From contig CAKOOJ010000006.1 in the NCBI GenBank assembly GCA_934098385.1, positions 1-51,155 of the forward strand: DNA of 51,155 nt, in the 5' to 3' direction. Source of the stretch: an uncultured Bacilli bacterium (GTDB taxonomy: Bacteria > Bacillota_I > Bacilli_A > RF39 > UBA660). Within the stretch, counting starts at the first letter, position 1, and each line of letters opens with the position of its first letter. The translations under genes were made by a program, and so were the position numbers. Below the pieces are notes generated by a model, which was given only the letters and a program-made list of their open reading frames with translations, had not been told where the DNA came from and did no database searches. This document shows, in pieces, positions 16,521 to 24,911 of the stretch.

Positions 16521-17708
16521 ATGAAAGAAAAATATGCAGATTTATTATTAAAAAGATGTTTATGTTTAAAAAGTACAGATAGTTTATTTATAAATGCTCC
16601 AATAGATTCTATAGAATTCATTAGAATATTAACTAAAAAAGCTTATAAAATTGGTATAAAAGATATATATTTAGATTTAGAAGATGAAGAATTAAAACAT
16701 AATGAATTAAAATATTTATCTAATGAAGAATTAAGAAATAGTAAAAGTTTTAATAAAGAAATATTTGATACATATGCTAAGAAGAATTCAGCATTTTTAA
16801 TGTTATGTGGTGAAAATCCAGACACTATGAATGAAATTGATAAAGATAAAATAAGTTTTACTGGAAAACTTTTAAGAGAGAGCAAACCAATATTTAAAGA
16901 AAAAGAAATTACTTATGAAATACCATGGTGCATTGCATTAATACCAACTCATAGTTATGCTAAAAAAGTGTTTCCAAATGATATAGATGCTTACGATAAA
17001 TTATGGAATTTAATTTTAAAAATAACATTATGTGATAAAGAAGATCCTATAGAAGAATGGAATAAAAAAATAGAATTAAATACAAAGAGAGTTCAAACTT
17101 TAAACAACTTAAAGATAAAATCATTAACGTATTCCAATAATTTAGGTACTAAATTTAGTATAGGTTTTACTGATAACGTATGGTGTGGAACAGATACAGT
17201 TAGCAAAGACGGACGTAATTTAATAGTTAATATGCCATCAGAAGAAATATTTACAACGCCAAATAAGTATACAGCAAATGGCATAGTTTATGCATCTCGT
17301 CCACTAGTCTATAATGGCACATTAATTAATAATTTCTGGATTAAATTTAAAGACGGTAAAGTTATTGATTATGATGCAGAAACAGGTAAAGATATACTAA
17401 AAAGCATAATTAATATAGAAAATGGAAATTATTTAGGAGAAGTAGCATTAGTAGATAAAACTAGTCCAATATTTAAATCAAATACTATATTTTATGAAAC
17501 ATTATATGATGAAAATGCAAGTTGTCATTTAGCATTAGGACAAGGCTTTACTGAGTGTATAGATACAGTTAAAGAATTAGATGATATTGGATTTAATGAT
17601 TCACTAACTCATGTAGATTTTATGATTGGAACAGAAGATTTAGATATAGTAGCAAAAACGGATGATAAAGAGATAATAATTATGAAAGATGGAAAATTCG
17701 TAATATAA
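16521..17708 (+). CDS. M29-family aminopeptidase
   Basis: Thermophilic-type (AmpS/PepS) metallo-aminopeptidase of 395 aa, releasing N-terminal residues from peptides in the cytoplasm. Metal ligands and signature segments of the family are visible: NMPSEEIFTTP (about 235-245), NYLGEVALVD (about 312-321), FYETLYDENASCHLALGQGF (about 332-351), and the final THVDFMIGTEDLDI. GGTGAT precedes the ATG. It is the second gene behind the Crp/Fnr regulator and is followed by a clear terminator. Confidence 0.93.
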   Translation: MKEKYADLLLKRCLCLKSTDSLFINAPIDSIEFIRILTKKAYKIGIKDIYLDLEDEELKHNELKYLSNEELRNSKSFNKEIFDTYAKKNSAFLMLCGENPDTMNEIDKDKISFTGKLLRESKPIFKEKEITYEIPWCIALIPTHSYAKKVFPNDIDAYDKLWNLILKITLCDKEDPIEEWNKKIELNTKRVQTLNNLKIKSLTYSNNLGTKFSIGFTDNVWCGTDTVSKDGRNLIVNMPSEEIFTTPNKYTANGIVYASRPLVYNGTLINNFWIKFKDGKVIDYDAETGKDILKSIINIENGNYLGEVALVDKTSPIFKSNTIFYETLYDENASCHLALGQGFTECIDTVKELDDIGFNDSLTHVDFMIGTEDLDIVAKTDDKEIIIMKDGKFVI

Positions 17709-17714
17709 TTATAT

Positions 17715-17735
17715 AGAACCAACGGTTCTTTTTTT
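17715..17735 (+). terminator. Intrinsic terminator of the aminopeptidase gene
   Basis: AGAACC AAC GGTTCT stem-loop followed by seven Ts, 7 bases after the stop codon. Confidence 0.88.
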
Positions 17736-17742
17736 ATGATAT

Positions 17743-17772
17743 AAAAAGTATATACGTTATTTTGTATATACT
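17743..17772 (-). terminator. Intrinsic terminator of the convergent gene
   Basis: On the minus strand AGTATATAC/GTATATACT forms a 9-bp stem with an 8-base loop and a TTTTTATA tail, directly after the stop at 17780. Confidence 0.65.
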
Positions 17773-17779
17773 ATTTTCA

Positions 17780-18451
17780 TTATTTATTTAGCTTTTTAAC
17801 TAAATAGTTATAAGTATCTAATGCATCATCTACCATTTTATTTTTTAAATTACTATTCTTAATATCTAATGTAATTTTCTTTAAATATCTATAAAATTTT
17901 AATTTTAATTCTTCTAATGTATAATTATCACTAACTTCAAGTATATCTTTGTAATATGTATCATTATCAACATGTATATCTTTTACTAATTCTTGTACAT
18001 AATTGATTTTATTAAATTGTTTTAAAATTTCTTCTATAATAAAAACATAATTCTTTTTAAATATTTCACCAGTTTGTTTTATAATGTAATCATATATCTC
18101 TTTATATTCATAGTGTTTTGTTAAATTAGGTGTTTCAAATTTATAATCTTCATCATAATCAAATGCTATTTTATTTCCGTCATAATTTACTAATGTTATA
18201 TAATCATCGTAGTTATACAAAACATTTGCTCCGCCTATACTATCTACTTTTCCAATATATTTAGCATTTTCTAAAAATTCTTCTAAAGATATGTATTTAT
18301 TATTTAATTCTTCTTTGTTAATATTTTTAGTGATTATAGTAAAATCTTCTACTTCTAACATAAATATATTTTTATTATTTGGAAATACAAAATAAATACT
18401 TGGAAAATCATCTATTTCTAATTCTTTTTTAATATATATTTTAAAGTTCAT
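17780..18451 (-). CDS. Unknown protein
   Basis: 223 aa, acidic in the middle (FDYDEDYKFETP), with no signal peptide or membrane helix. The C-terminal 40 residues (YTLEELKLKFYRYLKK and following) look helical. It follows the putative metalloprotease gene by 8 bases, so the two form an operon. I recognise no family; a partner role to the protease is only a guess from the arrangement. Confidence 0.5.
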   Translation of the reverse strand: MNFKIYIKKELEIDDFPSIYFVFPNNKNIFMLEVEDFTIITKNINKEELNNKYISLEEFLENAKYIGKVDSIGGANVLYNYDDYITLVNYDGNKIAFDYDEDYKFETPNLTKHYEYKEIYDYIIKQTGEIFKKNYVFIIEEILKQFNKINYVQELVKDIHVDNDTYYKDILEVSDNYTLEELKLKFYRYLKKITLDIKNSNLKNKMVDDALDTYNYLVKKLNK

Positions 18452-18459
18452 TATAACAC

Positions 18460-19332
18460 CTATTTTCTACTTAAGATTTTTTTATAAGATTTAAAACTTT
18501 CTATTATATCTTTATCATTTATATTAATTTTATTTAATAAAGAAAATATATTATCTTCAGGATTATCGTTAATCATTTTAATTATTTCTAAAACATTATC
18601 AAAAGAAGTACCATTTTTATAAATAAATGGTATTGATAATAATACACCTACTCCATATTGTAAGTAATTATTTATATATTCAATATTTTTATTATATTTT
18701 TTATATTTAATATCTTTTATATTATCAATATCTTCTAATCTATCTAACGAATCTCCTAATTTATAATTAGCACAGTAAGATAATTCTCCTAAAATACTAG
18801 GAAATTCTAAATATTTATTTGAATCATATAAACTATGAACCAATTCATGTATAAAAAATACTAAATTATCATTCTCAAGAAATATTATTCCTTTATCATG
18901 TACACTAAAATACGTACTTTCTATTATTTTATCATCTATAAATACTTCTAAATTTTTAGTAAGATCTTTATATCTTTTATTGCCAATATAATTAATTACT
19001 GTATTAAAACTTCTAGAAATACGTTGTTCTACATTTATATTAGTATCAATATATTTTAATAATGATTTGATATAGTTAAATTCTTCATCATTAAATAGTT
19101 TTGTTTCTTTTTCTTTATCAAAAAAATTTTCGATTAAATCGTAAAAATCTAAATCGTTATATAATAATTTTTTATATTCTTTTTTATAATCATCCATATT
19201 TATTCTTGTTAAATCTTTGATTGCATAATAAATTTCTACAATACTTTTAGCACATAATTGTTTTTCTTTTTCATCATTTGTATTTTTATACTTATAGATG
19301 TATTCTTTAAATAGTTGATATAATTCTTTCAT
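18460..19332 (-). CDS. Putative zinc metalloprotease with HExxH motif
   Basis: 290 aa. A zinc-protease signature FFIHELVHSLYD (about 161-172) is followed some 20 residues later by EFPSILGELSYCAN, offering a Glu as third ligand in the gluzincin manner; the spacing recalls M3-type oligopeptidases, but the protein is only half their length. It lacks a signal peptide and membrane segment, so it is probably intracellular. First gene of a two-gene operon. Family assignment is uncertain; the motif is clear. Confidence 0.55.
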   Translation of the reverse strand: MKELYQLFKEYIYKYKNTNDEKEKQLCAKSIVEIYYAIKDLTRINMDDYKKEYKKLLYNDLDFYDLIENFFDKEKETKLFNDEEFNYIKSLLKYIDTNINVEQRISRSFNTVINYIGNKRYKDLTKNLEVFIDDKIIESTYFSVHDKGIIFLENDNLVFFIHELVHSLYDSNKYLEFPSILGELSYCANYKLGDSLDRLEDIDNIKDIKYKKYNKNIEYINNYLQYGVGVLLSIPFIYKNGTSFDNVLEIIKMINDNPEDNIFSLLNKININDKDIIESFKSYKKILSRK

Positions 19333-19557
19333 AATTCCCCCTGAAAAATATTTTTAATTTAATAGACATGAAATATTATACTATACCTTATTTAATTTAT
19401 CTATATATTTATATAAATATTGATTTTTTGATAATATTTTTTGACGTTATGTAAAGTGTTTACACTATTGTGTTGTATCTATTAAGCGTAAAATCAGTGT
19501 GTTTTAAACCATGTTAAAATATTTTTTATTTTTATTTAAAAATGTTGACATAAAAAG

Positions 19558-19585
19558 TTGAATTTTCATTCTAGTTTGTTATAAT
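19558..19585 (+). promoter_or_regulatory. Promoter of the gene at 19617
   Basis: TTGAAT (19558-19563), 16-bp spacer, TATAAT (19580-19585), 32 bases before the start codon. The rest of the 19333-19600 gap is AT-rich with no gene that I can see. Confidence 0.6.
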
Positions 19586-19616
19586 AAATATTGAGAATTT
19601 TATGGGAGGAATATAT

Positions 19617-20186
19617 ATGAACAAGAATAAATTGATAGAATTTAAAAAAAGATTATTAGCGATGAAATTAGGTGATGTTAAGGTTGGAACAGTGGGATAC
19701 TCTGTTGACAAGATAGTAGATGGAATACCTACACCCGTTCCTATTTTTTCAAAATATTCAAACGTAGAAAGTTATTATAAATATGTAATTCAAAATGGTA
19801 AAGCAGAAAAACTATATAATAGCAGTAACGTATATTTACTTTTCAATAAGGAGACATATGAAGTAACTGAGTGTATATTTTCTAGTAAAAAAATTTTAGG
19901 AGGATTAGGAACTCGTGTTGAGTTATATGATTTGCTAAGTGAAAATATGCTCGCTTATTTTGATGGAGTTACCATAACATATAATAAAGAATATTATAAA
20001 TATTTAATAAAAAACAATTATCAGGTTTGTCTTACAGATGCAAATCATTACATTGAAGGACATTTTAGCAAAAAATATTATTCTTTTGATGAAATAAAAG
20101 AAATAGAATCTCAAATTGCTGATAGTCTAAAAATTATTAATTCTGCTAAAACTAAGACAAAAAGACTTATTTCTACAAATGACTAA
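19617..20186 (+). CDS. Unknown protein
   Basis: 189 aa from ATG 19617, preceded by GGGAGGA; an in-frame ATG at 19602 overlaps that site and is unlikely to be used. No signal peptide or membrane helix. Segments such as VDGIPTPVPIFSKYSN and YLLFNKETYEVTECIF suggest alternating strands; the C-terminus is a Lys/Thr-rich helix. It has its own promoter and terminator and lies next to a tRNA-fragment scar, so it may be cargo of a former mobile element. No family recognised. Confidence 0.55.
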   Translation: MNKNKLIEFKKRLLAMKLGDVKVGTVGYSVDKIVDGIPTPVPIFSKYSNVESYYKYVIQNGKAEKLYNSSNVYLLFNKETYEVTECIFSSKKILGGLGTRVELYDLLSENMLAYFDGVTITYNKEYYKYLIKNNYQVCLTDANHYIEGHFSKKYYSFDEIKEIESQIADSLKIINSAKTKTKRLISTND

Positions 20187-20227
20187 TTTATTTTTTGAAT
20201 AATTTAAGATATGTAAATAACCATAAA

Positions 20228-20253
20228 CGTAACTATTTTTAGTTATGTTTTTT
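20228..20253 (+). terminator. Intrinsic terminator
   Basis: CGTAACTA TTTT TAGTTATG forms an 8-bp stem followed by TTTTTT, 42 bases after the stop at 20186. Confidence 0.8.
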
Positions 20254-20279
20254 ATTTAAATTAATACATAATTTATTAT

Positions 20280-20310
20280 AAAACAAAAAACAAACCCTAT
20301 ATTGGATTTG
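20280..20310 (-). terminator. Terminator behind the orphan tRNA 3' half
   Basis: On the minus strand CAAATCC and GGGTTTG pair around a short loop, followed by TTTTTTGTTTT. It is the transcription end of a once complete tRNA gene. Confidence 0.65.
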
Positions 20311-20323
20311 CTAAACTTTCAAA

Positions 20324-20368
20324 TGGTAGCGGCGGAGAGGGTCGAACTCCCGACCTACCGGGTATGAA
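20324..20368 (-). pseudogene. Orphan 3' half of a tRNA (CAU anticodon), probable attachment-site scar
   Basis: 45 bases from the anticodon loop (TTCATAC) through a T-arm and acceptor strand to an encoded CCA. No matching 5' half exists upstream. It is aligned without gaps to the same part of the intact tRNA-Met at 21178 but differs at 8 of 45 positions, so it derives from another tRNA gene or allele. A 3' tRNA half left alone is the usual trace of an integrase-targeted element. Confidence 0.75.
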
Positions 20369-20547
20369 AAATAAGCCCTAAATTAAATTACCGTTTATTT
20401 TTTACCGTTTCCCTTATTAAATAAGGCTTCGCTCCGATATATATTATAAAATAAAATATAAGTAAATTCAAGTAAATTCAAATAAATATAAATAATTTTA
20501 TATAAAAATTCCCTAAAATTTCCCTGAATATTTTTTAAGCATTAAAT
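20369..20547. repeat. Short direct repeats beside the tRNA half
   Basis: No gene seen here. TTACCGTTT occurs twice within 25 bases (about 20388-20410), and AAGTAAATTC occurs twice in tandem (about 20460-20480). Such small repeats beside a tRNA half resemble arm-type integrase sites, but this is only suggestive. Confidence 0.35.
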
Positions 20548-21033
20548 TTATTTTCTTTCTTTTTTTATATATTCAATGTTAAACTCATCTAAATCGCTTA
20601 TTTTAATTGTACCATCTTCTAGTGAAGATTTTAATCCCTCTTGATATTCGTTAGGGGCATAAATTACTTTAATATATTGACTCTTTTGACAAGGTAAGTA
20701 ATAAATATATTCATCATCTTTATAAATTTCTTCTAAAGCAGAATCACAAGCAAAGTTTTCGTTATTTTTACTACTATCAACAATGACAAATTCTTTTTCA
20801 ATATCATATTTTGAATTATTAAAAACAGTAATATTAAATATCTTTATTATAACTCCTTTTTTATAACCCATACGAATATCATCTATTGAATAAATACTAT
20901 TAACTTTTGATATTGAATAAGTTAAAGATTTCCACTCAACTGTACCACCATCTTTTAGTTTAAAAGGTATGGGTATTAACAAAATCAATAATATTATAAT
21001 AATCACAATTTTAGCAATTTTTTTACTTTTCAT
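20548..21033 (-). CDS. Small secreted or membrane-anchored protein, unknown
   Basis: 161 aa. One N-terminal hydrophobic helix (about 7-23, AKIVIIIILLILLIPIPF) after MKSKK, then an extracellular part beginning KLKDGGTVEWKSLTYSISKV. The 'DGGT-x-x-(W/Y)-x-x-L-x-Y' pattern after a membrane anchor is common in small exported proteins of Clostridia and related gut bacteria. Two cysteines (CDSALEEIY, LPCQKSQ) could form a disulphide. It lies between the tRNA scar and the intact tRNA-Met, so may be element cargo. Function unknown. Confidence 0.55.
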   Translation of the reverse strand: MKSKKIAKIVIIIILLILLIPIPFKLKDGGTVEWKSLTYSISKVNSIYSIDDIRMGYKKGVIIKIFNITVFNNSKYDIEKEFVIVDSSKNNENFACDSALEEIYKDDEYIYYLPCQKSQYIKVIYAPNEYQEGLKSSLEDGTIKISDLDEFNIEYIKKERK

Positions 21034-21177
21034 TTTTCATATCCTTTCCACAAACTATCTTTGTTAATAATATTATACCATATTATTGATAAAAATAGTA
21101 ATACAATGGTATTGATATGTCAAATAAGATTAAAATGTATAAAAAAAATAGATATTTCTATCTATTATTACTCATAT

Positions 21178-21254
21178 TGGTAGCGAGGGAGGGACTCGAA
21201 CCCCCGACATATCGGGTATGAACCGATCATTCTAGCCAGCTGAATTACCTCGCC
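21178..21254 (-). tRNA. tRNA-Met (CAU), elongator type
   Basis: Minus-strand cloverleaf: acceptor GGCGAGG pairing with CCTCGCT (one G-U), D-arm with AGCTGGCTAGA, anticodon stem ATCGG/CCGAT around TTCATAC, T-arm GGGGG-TTCGAGT-CCCTC, and an encoded ACCA end. The overall sequence is like elongator tRNA-Met of Firmicutes; the CAU anticodon alone cannot exclude tRNA-Ile2. Confidence 0.92.
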
Positions 21255-21272
21255 ATTTGTAGGAACAAATTA

Positions 21273-21301
21273 ATTATAGCAAATATAATTTGTCCTTGCA
21301 A
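21273..21301 (-). promoter_or_regulatory. Promoter of tRNA-Met
   Basis: TTGCAA (21296-21301), 17-bp spacer, TATAAT (21273-21278) on the minus strand, about 20 bases before the mature 5' end. It lies just past the rpmF stop. Confidence 0.75.
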
Positions 21302-21307
21302 GCATTT

Positions 21308-21499
21308 TTATTCTTCGTTATCTTTTTTTGTTTCAATAACTTCTTTTCCTTTATAGTTACCACATTCTGTACATGCTCTATGAGGTTTAATTACTGCACC
21401 ACATTTTGTACAAGTTGTCATTCCTGGTAATTCTTTTTTTAAATGAGTACGACGCATTCTCTTTTTAGTTTTACTTGTTCTTCTAAATGGAACTGCCAT
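21308..21499 (-). CDS. rpmF: 50S ribosomal protein L32
   Basis: Small 63-aa ribosomal protein with the canonical start MAVPFRRTSKTKKRMRRTH and a zinc ribbon made of CTKCG (about 30-34) and CTECG (about 43-47), all four cysteines present (zinc-binding form). It directly follows the yceD-like gene, the usual arrangement. Confidence 0.97.
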   Translation of the reverse strand: MAVPFRRTSKTKKRMRRTHLKKELPGMTTCTKCGAVIKPHRACTECGNYKGKEVIETKKDNEE

Positions 21500-21517
21500 A
21501 ATATCACTCCTTCCTTA

Positions 21518-21931
21518 TTATTCGCTTATTAATTCCCATCCATCCCCAGATGTGTTGGAAGGTTCTATATCTTTAGACACAACACGAATGGGAATTTCCA
21601 ATACAATATTCTCCCATAAAATCTCTGATATTTCAAGTGTATTTTTATTATTTTTGTAGATTTCTTCAAATTTTCCTATATTTTCATCAATATTTGCATC
21701 AAAATCATACGGTACATCTACTAATGAAACAGCACACGGTAATATCATTCTTCCACTGATATTTAAATTAAAATTAATGTCGTCTTCATAATCAACAATT
21801 ACTTCTCCTGATACATGTAAGTTTTCTAATTTTCTAATATCAGTATTTTTATAATAAGATTCATCAATTACAAAATCACTATCAATCTTTAGTTTTCCAT
21901 ATCTGTTTAAATAATTCAAATCTATTTTCAT
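21518..21931 (-). CDS. YceD/DUF177 family protein
   Basis: 137 aa. The family is coupled with rpmF across bacteria; members are linked to 23S rRNA processing or accumulation in plants and E. coli. Visible features: LHVSGEVIVDYEDDINFNLNISGRMILPCAVSL (a strand pair ending with a single Cys where family members often have CxRC) and the C-terminal GDGWELISE close to the usual D-P-R-W-x-x-L end. Assigned mainly from size, strand pattern and position 18 bases before rpmF. Confidence 0.8.
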   Translation of the reverse strand: MKIDLNYLNRYGKLKIDSDFVIDESYYKNTDIRKLENLHVSGEVIVDYEDDINFNLNISGRMILPCAVSLVDVPYDFDANIDENIGKFEEIYKNNKNTLEISEILWENIVLEIPIRVVSKDIEPSNTSGDGWELISE

Positions 21932-22140
21932 TACATCATCTTATTCATTTGTTGCATTAATTGTTTTACTTGTTTTTGACTAGGTTTTCTACCCATTCCA
22001 CTCATTAAAGTTTCTATCATTTTTTCATTTATTGGTGGATTTTTCTTAAAATATTTTTGCATATAATTCTTTGCTATAAAAAATCCTGCTAAGCCACCTA
22101 TTATTAATCCTACAAGTACTAATAATATATCATGTAACAT
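21931..22140 (-). CDS. yneF: YneF family (UPF0154) membrane protein
   Basis: 69 aa. One N-terminal membrane helix with GLIIGGLAGFFIAKNYMQKYFKKNPPINE, then a soluble tail IETLMSGMGRKPSQKQVKQLMQQMNKM; both blocks are diagnostic of UPF0154. Its start overlaps the end of a possible SirA gene's neighbourhood as in Bacillus, where yneE (sirA) lies beside yneF. Role unknown. It abuts yceD by overlap of one base. Confidence 0.92.
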   Translation of the reverse strand: MLHDILLVLVGLIIGGLAGFFIAKNYMQKYFKKNPPINEKMIETLMSGMGRKPSQKQVKQLMQQMNKMM

Positions 22141-22193
22141 AATATCCCTCCTCTTTTAAATTATACTAGATATAACACATTTTTACAAGAAGT

Positions 22194-22631
22194 TTATTTT
22201 GATTTATTGTTTTTGTTTTTACTAAAATAATTATAATATTCATTTATAAAATCGCAAACAAATAAATCTGTTAAATCTTTTAAATTATATAAGAAAATAT
22301 TATCTAATTCGTTACTCTTTATTCTAATATGACTTTTATAAATAATCATTTTGCTCTCTTCTCCACTAAAATAATTGTGATACATGTGAGTATTTTTAAA
22401 CTTAGTATATAATTCATCTTTTTTTAATCTATCATACATAAATTTATTGAAAAAATCATAATTAATAGGTAAACATATTTCATTGAATAAATCAAAAGCA
22501 ACTATTATATTTTTTTCTTTATATTCATATATACTTTTAAATAGTGTATACAAATTGTTAGGATTACTAGTACCTATTCCATGATAATTTTTATTTATTT
22601 TAAATATATAAAAAGTTTTCAATATAATCAC
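22194..22631 (-). CDS. SirA-like sporulation inhibitor of replication (candidate)
   Basis: 145 aa. I suggest SirA from position (next to yneF, as yneE is in Bacillus) and from weak similarity: an N-terminal TFYIFKINKNYHGIG strand, LYTLFKSIYEY, and an ending LFVCDFINEYYNYFS resembling the 'FDFNERYGWL' end of SirA. In Bacillus SirA binds DnaA domain I and blocks new initiation in sporulating cells, which would fit the other sporulation genes here. Sequence support is thin; it could be an unrelated small protein. Confidence 0.4.
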   Translation of the reverse strand: MIILKTFYIFKINKNYHGIGTSNPNNLYTLFKSIYEYKEKNIIVAFDLFNEICLPINYDFFNKFMYDRLKKDELYTKFKNTHMYHNYFSGEESKMIIYKSHIRIKSNELDNIFLYNLKDLTDLFVCDFINEYYNYFSKNKNNKSK

Positions 22632-22706
22632 CTTAATAACTATATCAAAAACAACTAATTTATTTTGTCGAAGTATAAGGTCTAATAACTATATCTTAAA
22701 CCAATC

Positions 22707-24728
22707 TTATTTATTATTAAATATTATTAGTTCATGTTGACTACGAGTTACTGCAACATAATATAAATATTTATCTTTATCAAAATTATTTATTATTATA
22801 ACTGAATCAAATTCTAGTCCTTTAGATGCGTAAGCTGGTATGATTAAAAAATTTTTATTAAATCTATCAGTATCTATATCAACAATATTAATATCATTTA
22901 TTTTATTTTTAATATTACCATATACTATTTGTGCTTCTTCTATACTTTTTGTTATAATTGCTACACTATTATATTTATATTTTAATTCATTAATTTTGTT
23001 AATTAATAAGTTATAGTCTAATTTATCATATGTTTTAATTGGTATATTATTATTACGTCTAACTGCACTAGAATGTTTTAAATCTAATATTTTATTAGAA
23101 TATTCTATTATTTCTGGACTAGATCTATATGTTTTATTTAATTCAACATATTTACTTATACCATCAAATATATTTTCTAATATATTTAAATTATCATATT
23201 TATAAAATGGATTAATAGTTTGATTAACATCACCTAATATAGTAAAATCAGTATTTCTAAATAATAATTTAATTATTTTATATTGTAATAATGTGTAATC
23301 TTGTGCTTCATCAATTACAACTAACTTAGTACTTACTCTATAAGGTATACTTGTGAGTAAAAATTTAAGATAAATAAATAGAGTTGAATCTTCATAATTT
23401 AATACTTTTTTATTTAAATTTTTTATATTTTCATTTCTATTAAAATAACCATTGTAATCATTTAGAAATTCTTGACTATCATAAAAACTTTTATAAATAT
23501 CTTTCATATTTGTTGTTGTGTTTATATTTTTTAACAATAATGACTTTAATCTTACTTTTTCTTGTTTTTTACCACTATAATATCTATTGTTAATTTTTTC
23601 TGCTATATAATCAAATCTATCAAATAAATTAAATTTATTATATCTATTTTTTAATAAATCATTTAGTTCTTCTTTAGATATTATCTGTTCTTTATATGTT
23701 ATATCATTTATAAATCTAGTTAGATTAGTAATTGTTTTTGCATAATTTTCCAAAATAGGTATTATTTCATCACTAAGTTTATATTTTATTAAATCATTAT
23801 TTTGATATTCATTTTTATAATATCTTGCTAAAAATTCACTATATGGTTTTACTCTATAATATTCTTTTATATATGTTGATGCAAATTCATGAAATGTTGT
23901 TATTAATGTGTTATCTTCTCCTAATTCTGGAAGTACATTACCAATATACTCTTTAAATATATTATTAGGTGAAAATATTAGTACGTTGTTACTATTTAAA
24001 TACTCTAATTTATATAACAAATATGCTATTCTATGAAGTGCAACACTAGTTTTACCACTACCTGCTATTCCTTGAACTATTAGATTATTTGTTTTGTCAT
24101 CTCTTATAACTACATTTTGTTCTTGTTGTATTGTGTTAACAATATTTTTCATGTGTTCACTAGAATTTTCTTTTAATACGCTTTGAAGGACTTCATCATC
24201 AATATTAATGGTGGTATCAAATACGTTATCTAGCTTACCATCACTTATTTGATATTGCCTTTTTAAAGTTATTTCACCCTCAATAATTCCATCTGGAGAT
24301 TTATAATTAGCTTGTCCTACTCCATAATCATAAAACATAGAACATATTGGGCTACGCCAATCGTATACATAGTAATTCAAATCTTCTTCCACATTAGTTA
24401 TACCAATATATATTTTATCTTCTGTTATATTGGTTTTAAAATCTATTCTAGCAAAGTATGGTTTATTTTGGATAGAATATAATTTTTTAAACTTTTTTGC
24501 TTTCTGTTCTAGGAAAAAGACTTCTAAATCATTACTGGTTCTTAATGTTTTCATCTCAGCTGGATCAAGTTCAACTTTATTATCCCACATCATCTTTTGA
24601 AACTCTCTTAATTTAGTTTCTTTATCATAAAGATCTGTACTAAGTATTGATATTTGTTTTCTTACAATATCTATAGTACTTTCAAGTTTTTTGTTTTCAA
24701 GTAAAAGATCATTTTTAGATATACTCAT
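22707..24728 (-). CDS. helD: HelD-like superfamily 1 helicase / RNA polymerase recycling factor
   Basis: 673 aa. Starts with a long coiled coil (about 1-60) as in HelD, which inserts into the RNA polymerase channels. Then WRSPICSMFYDYGVGQANY (about 124-142), the Walker A GIAGSGKTSVALHRIAYLL (about 219-237), VVIDEAQDYTLLQY (Walker B, about 472) and C-terminal motifs with VAVTRSQHELIIFN. HelD removes RNA polymerase from DNA during transcription recycling in Gram-positives. Ribosome site GGAGG precedes the ATG. Confidence 0.9.
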   Translation of the reverse strand: MSISKNDLLLENKKLESTIDIVRKQISILSTDLYDKETKLREFQKMMWDNKVELDPAEMKTLRTSNDLEVFFLEQKAKKFKKLYSIQNKPYFARIDFKTNITEDKIYIGITNVEEDLNYYVYDWRSPICSMFYDYGVGQANYKSPDGIIEGEITLKRQYQISDGKLDNVFDTTINIDDEVLQSVLKENSSEHMKNIVNTIQQEQNVVIRDDKTNNLIVQGIAGSGKTSVALHRIAYLLYKLEYLNSNNVLIFSPNNIFKEYIGNVLPELGEDNTLITTFHEFASTYIKEYYRVKPYSEFLARYYKNEYQNNDLIKYKLSDEIIPILENYAKTITNLTRFINDITYKEQIISKEELNDLLKNRYNKFNLFDRFDYIAEKINNRYYSGKKQEKVRLKSLLLKNINTTTNMKDIYKSFYDSQEFLNDYNGYFNRNENIKNLNKKVLNYEDSTLFIYLKFLLTSIPYRVSTKLVVIDEAQDYTLLQYKIIKLLFRNTDFTILGDVNQTINPFYKYDNLNILENIFDGISKYVELNKTYRSSPEIIEYSNKILDLKHSSAVRRNNNIPIKTYDKLDYNLLINKINELKYKYNSVAIITKSIEEAQIVYGNIKNKINDINIVDIDTDRFNKNFLIIPAYASKGLEFDSVIIINNFDKDKYLYYVAVTRSQHELIIFNNK

Positions 24729-24911
24729 TTTGCCTCCATAAAAACGTCTTTAAAAACTAAGCAAATTAATAATAACATATTAAAAACATTATTTGCAATA
24801 GAATTTTTATGAAAATTTATGAAATATAAAATATTTTATTATAATTTCATATAAAAAAATATTTACCTTATATAAAGATAAACATTTTATTTTTAATATT
24901 GTAGTTATTTT

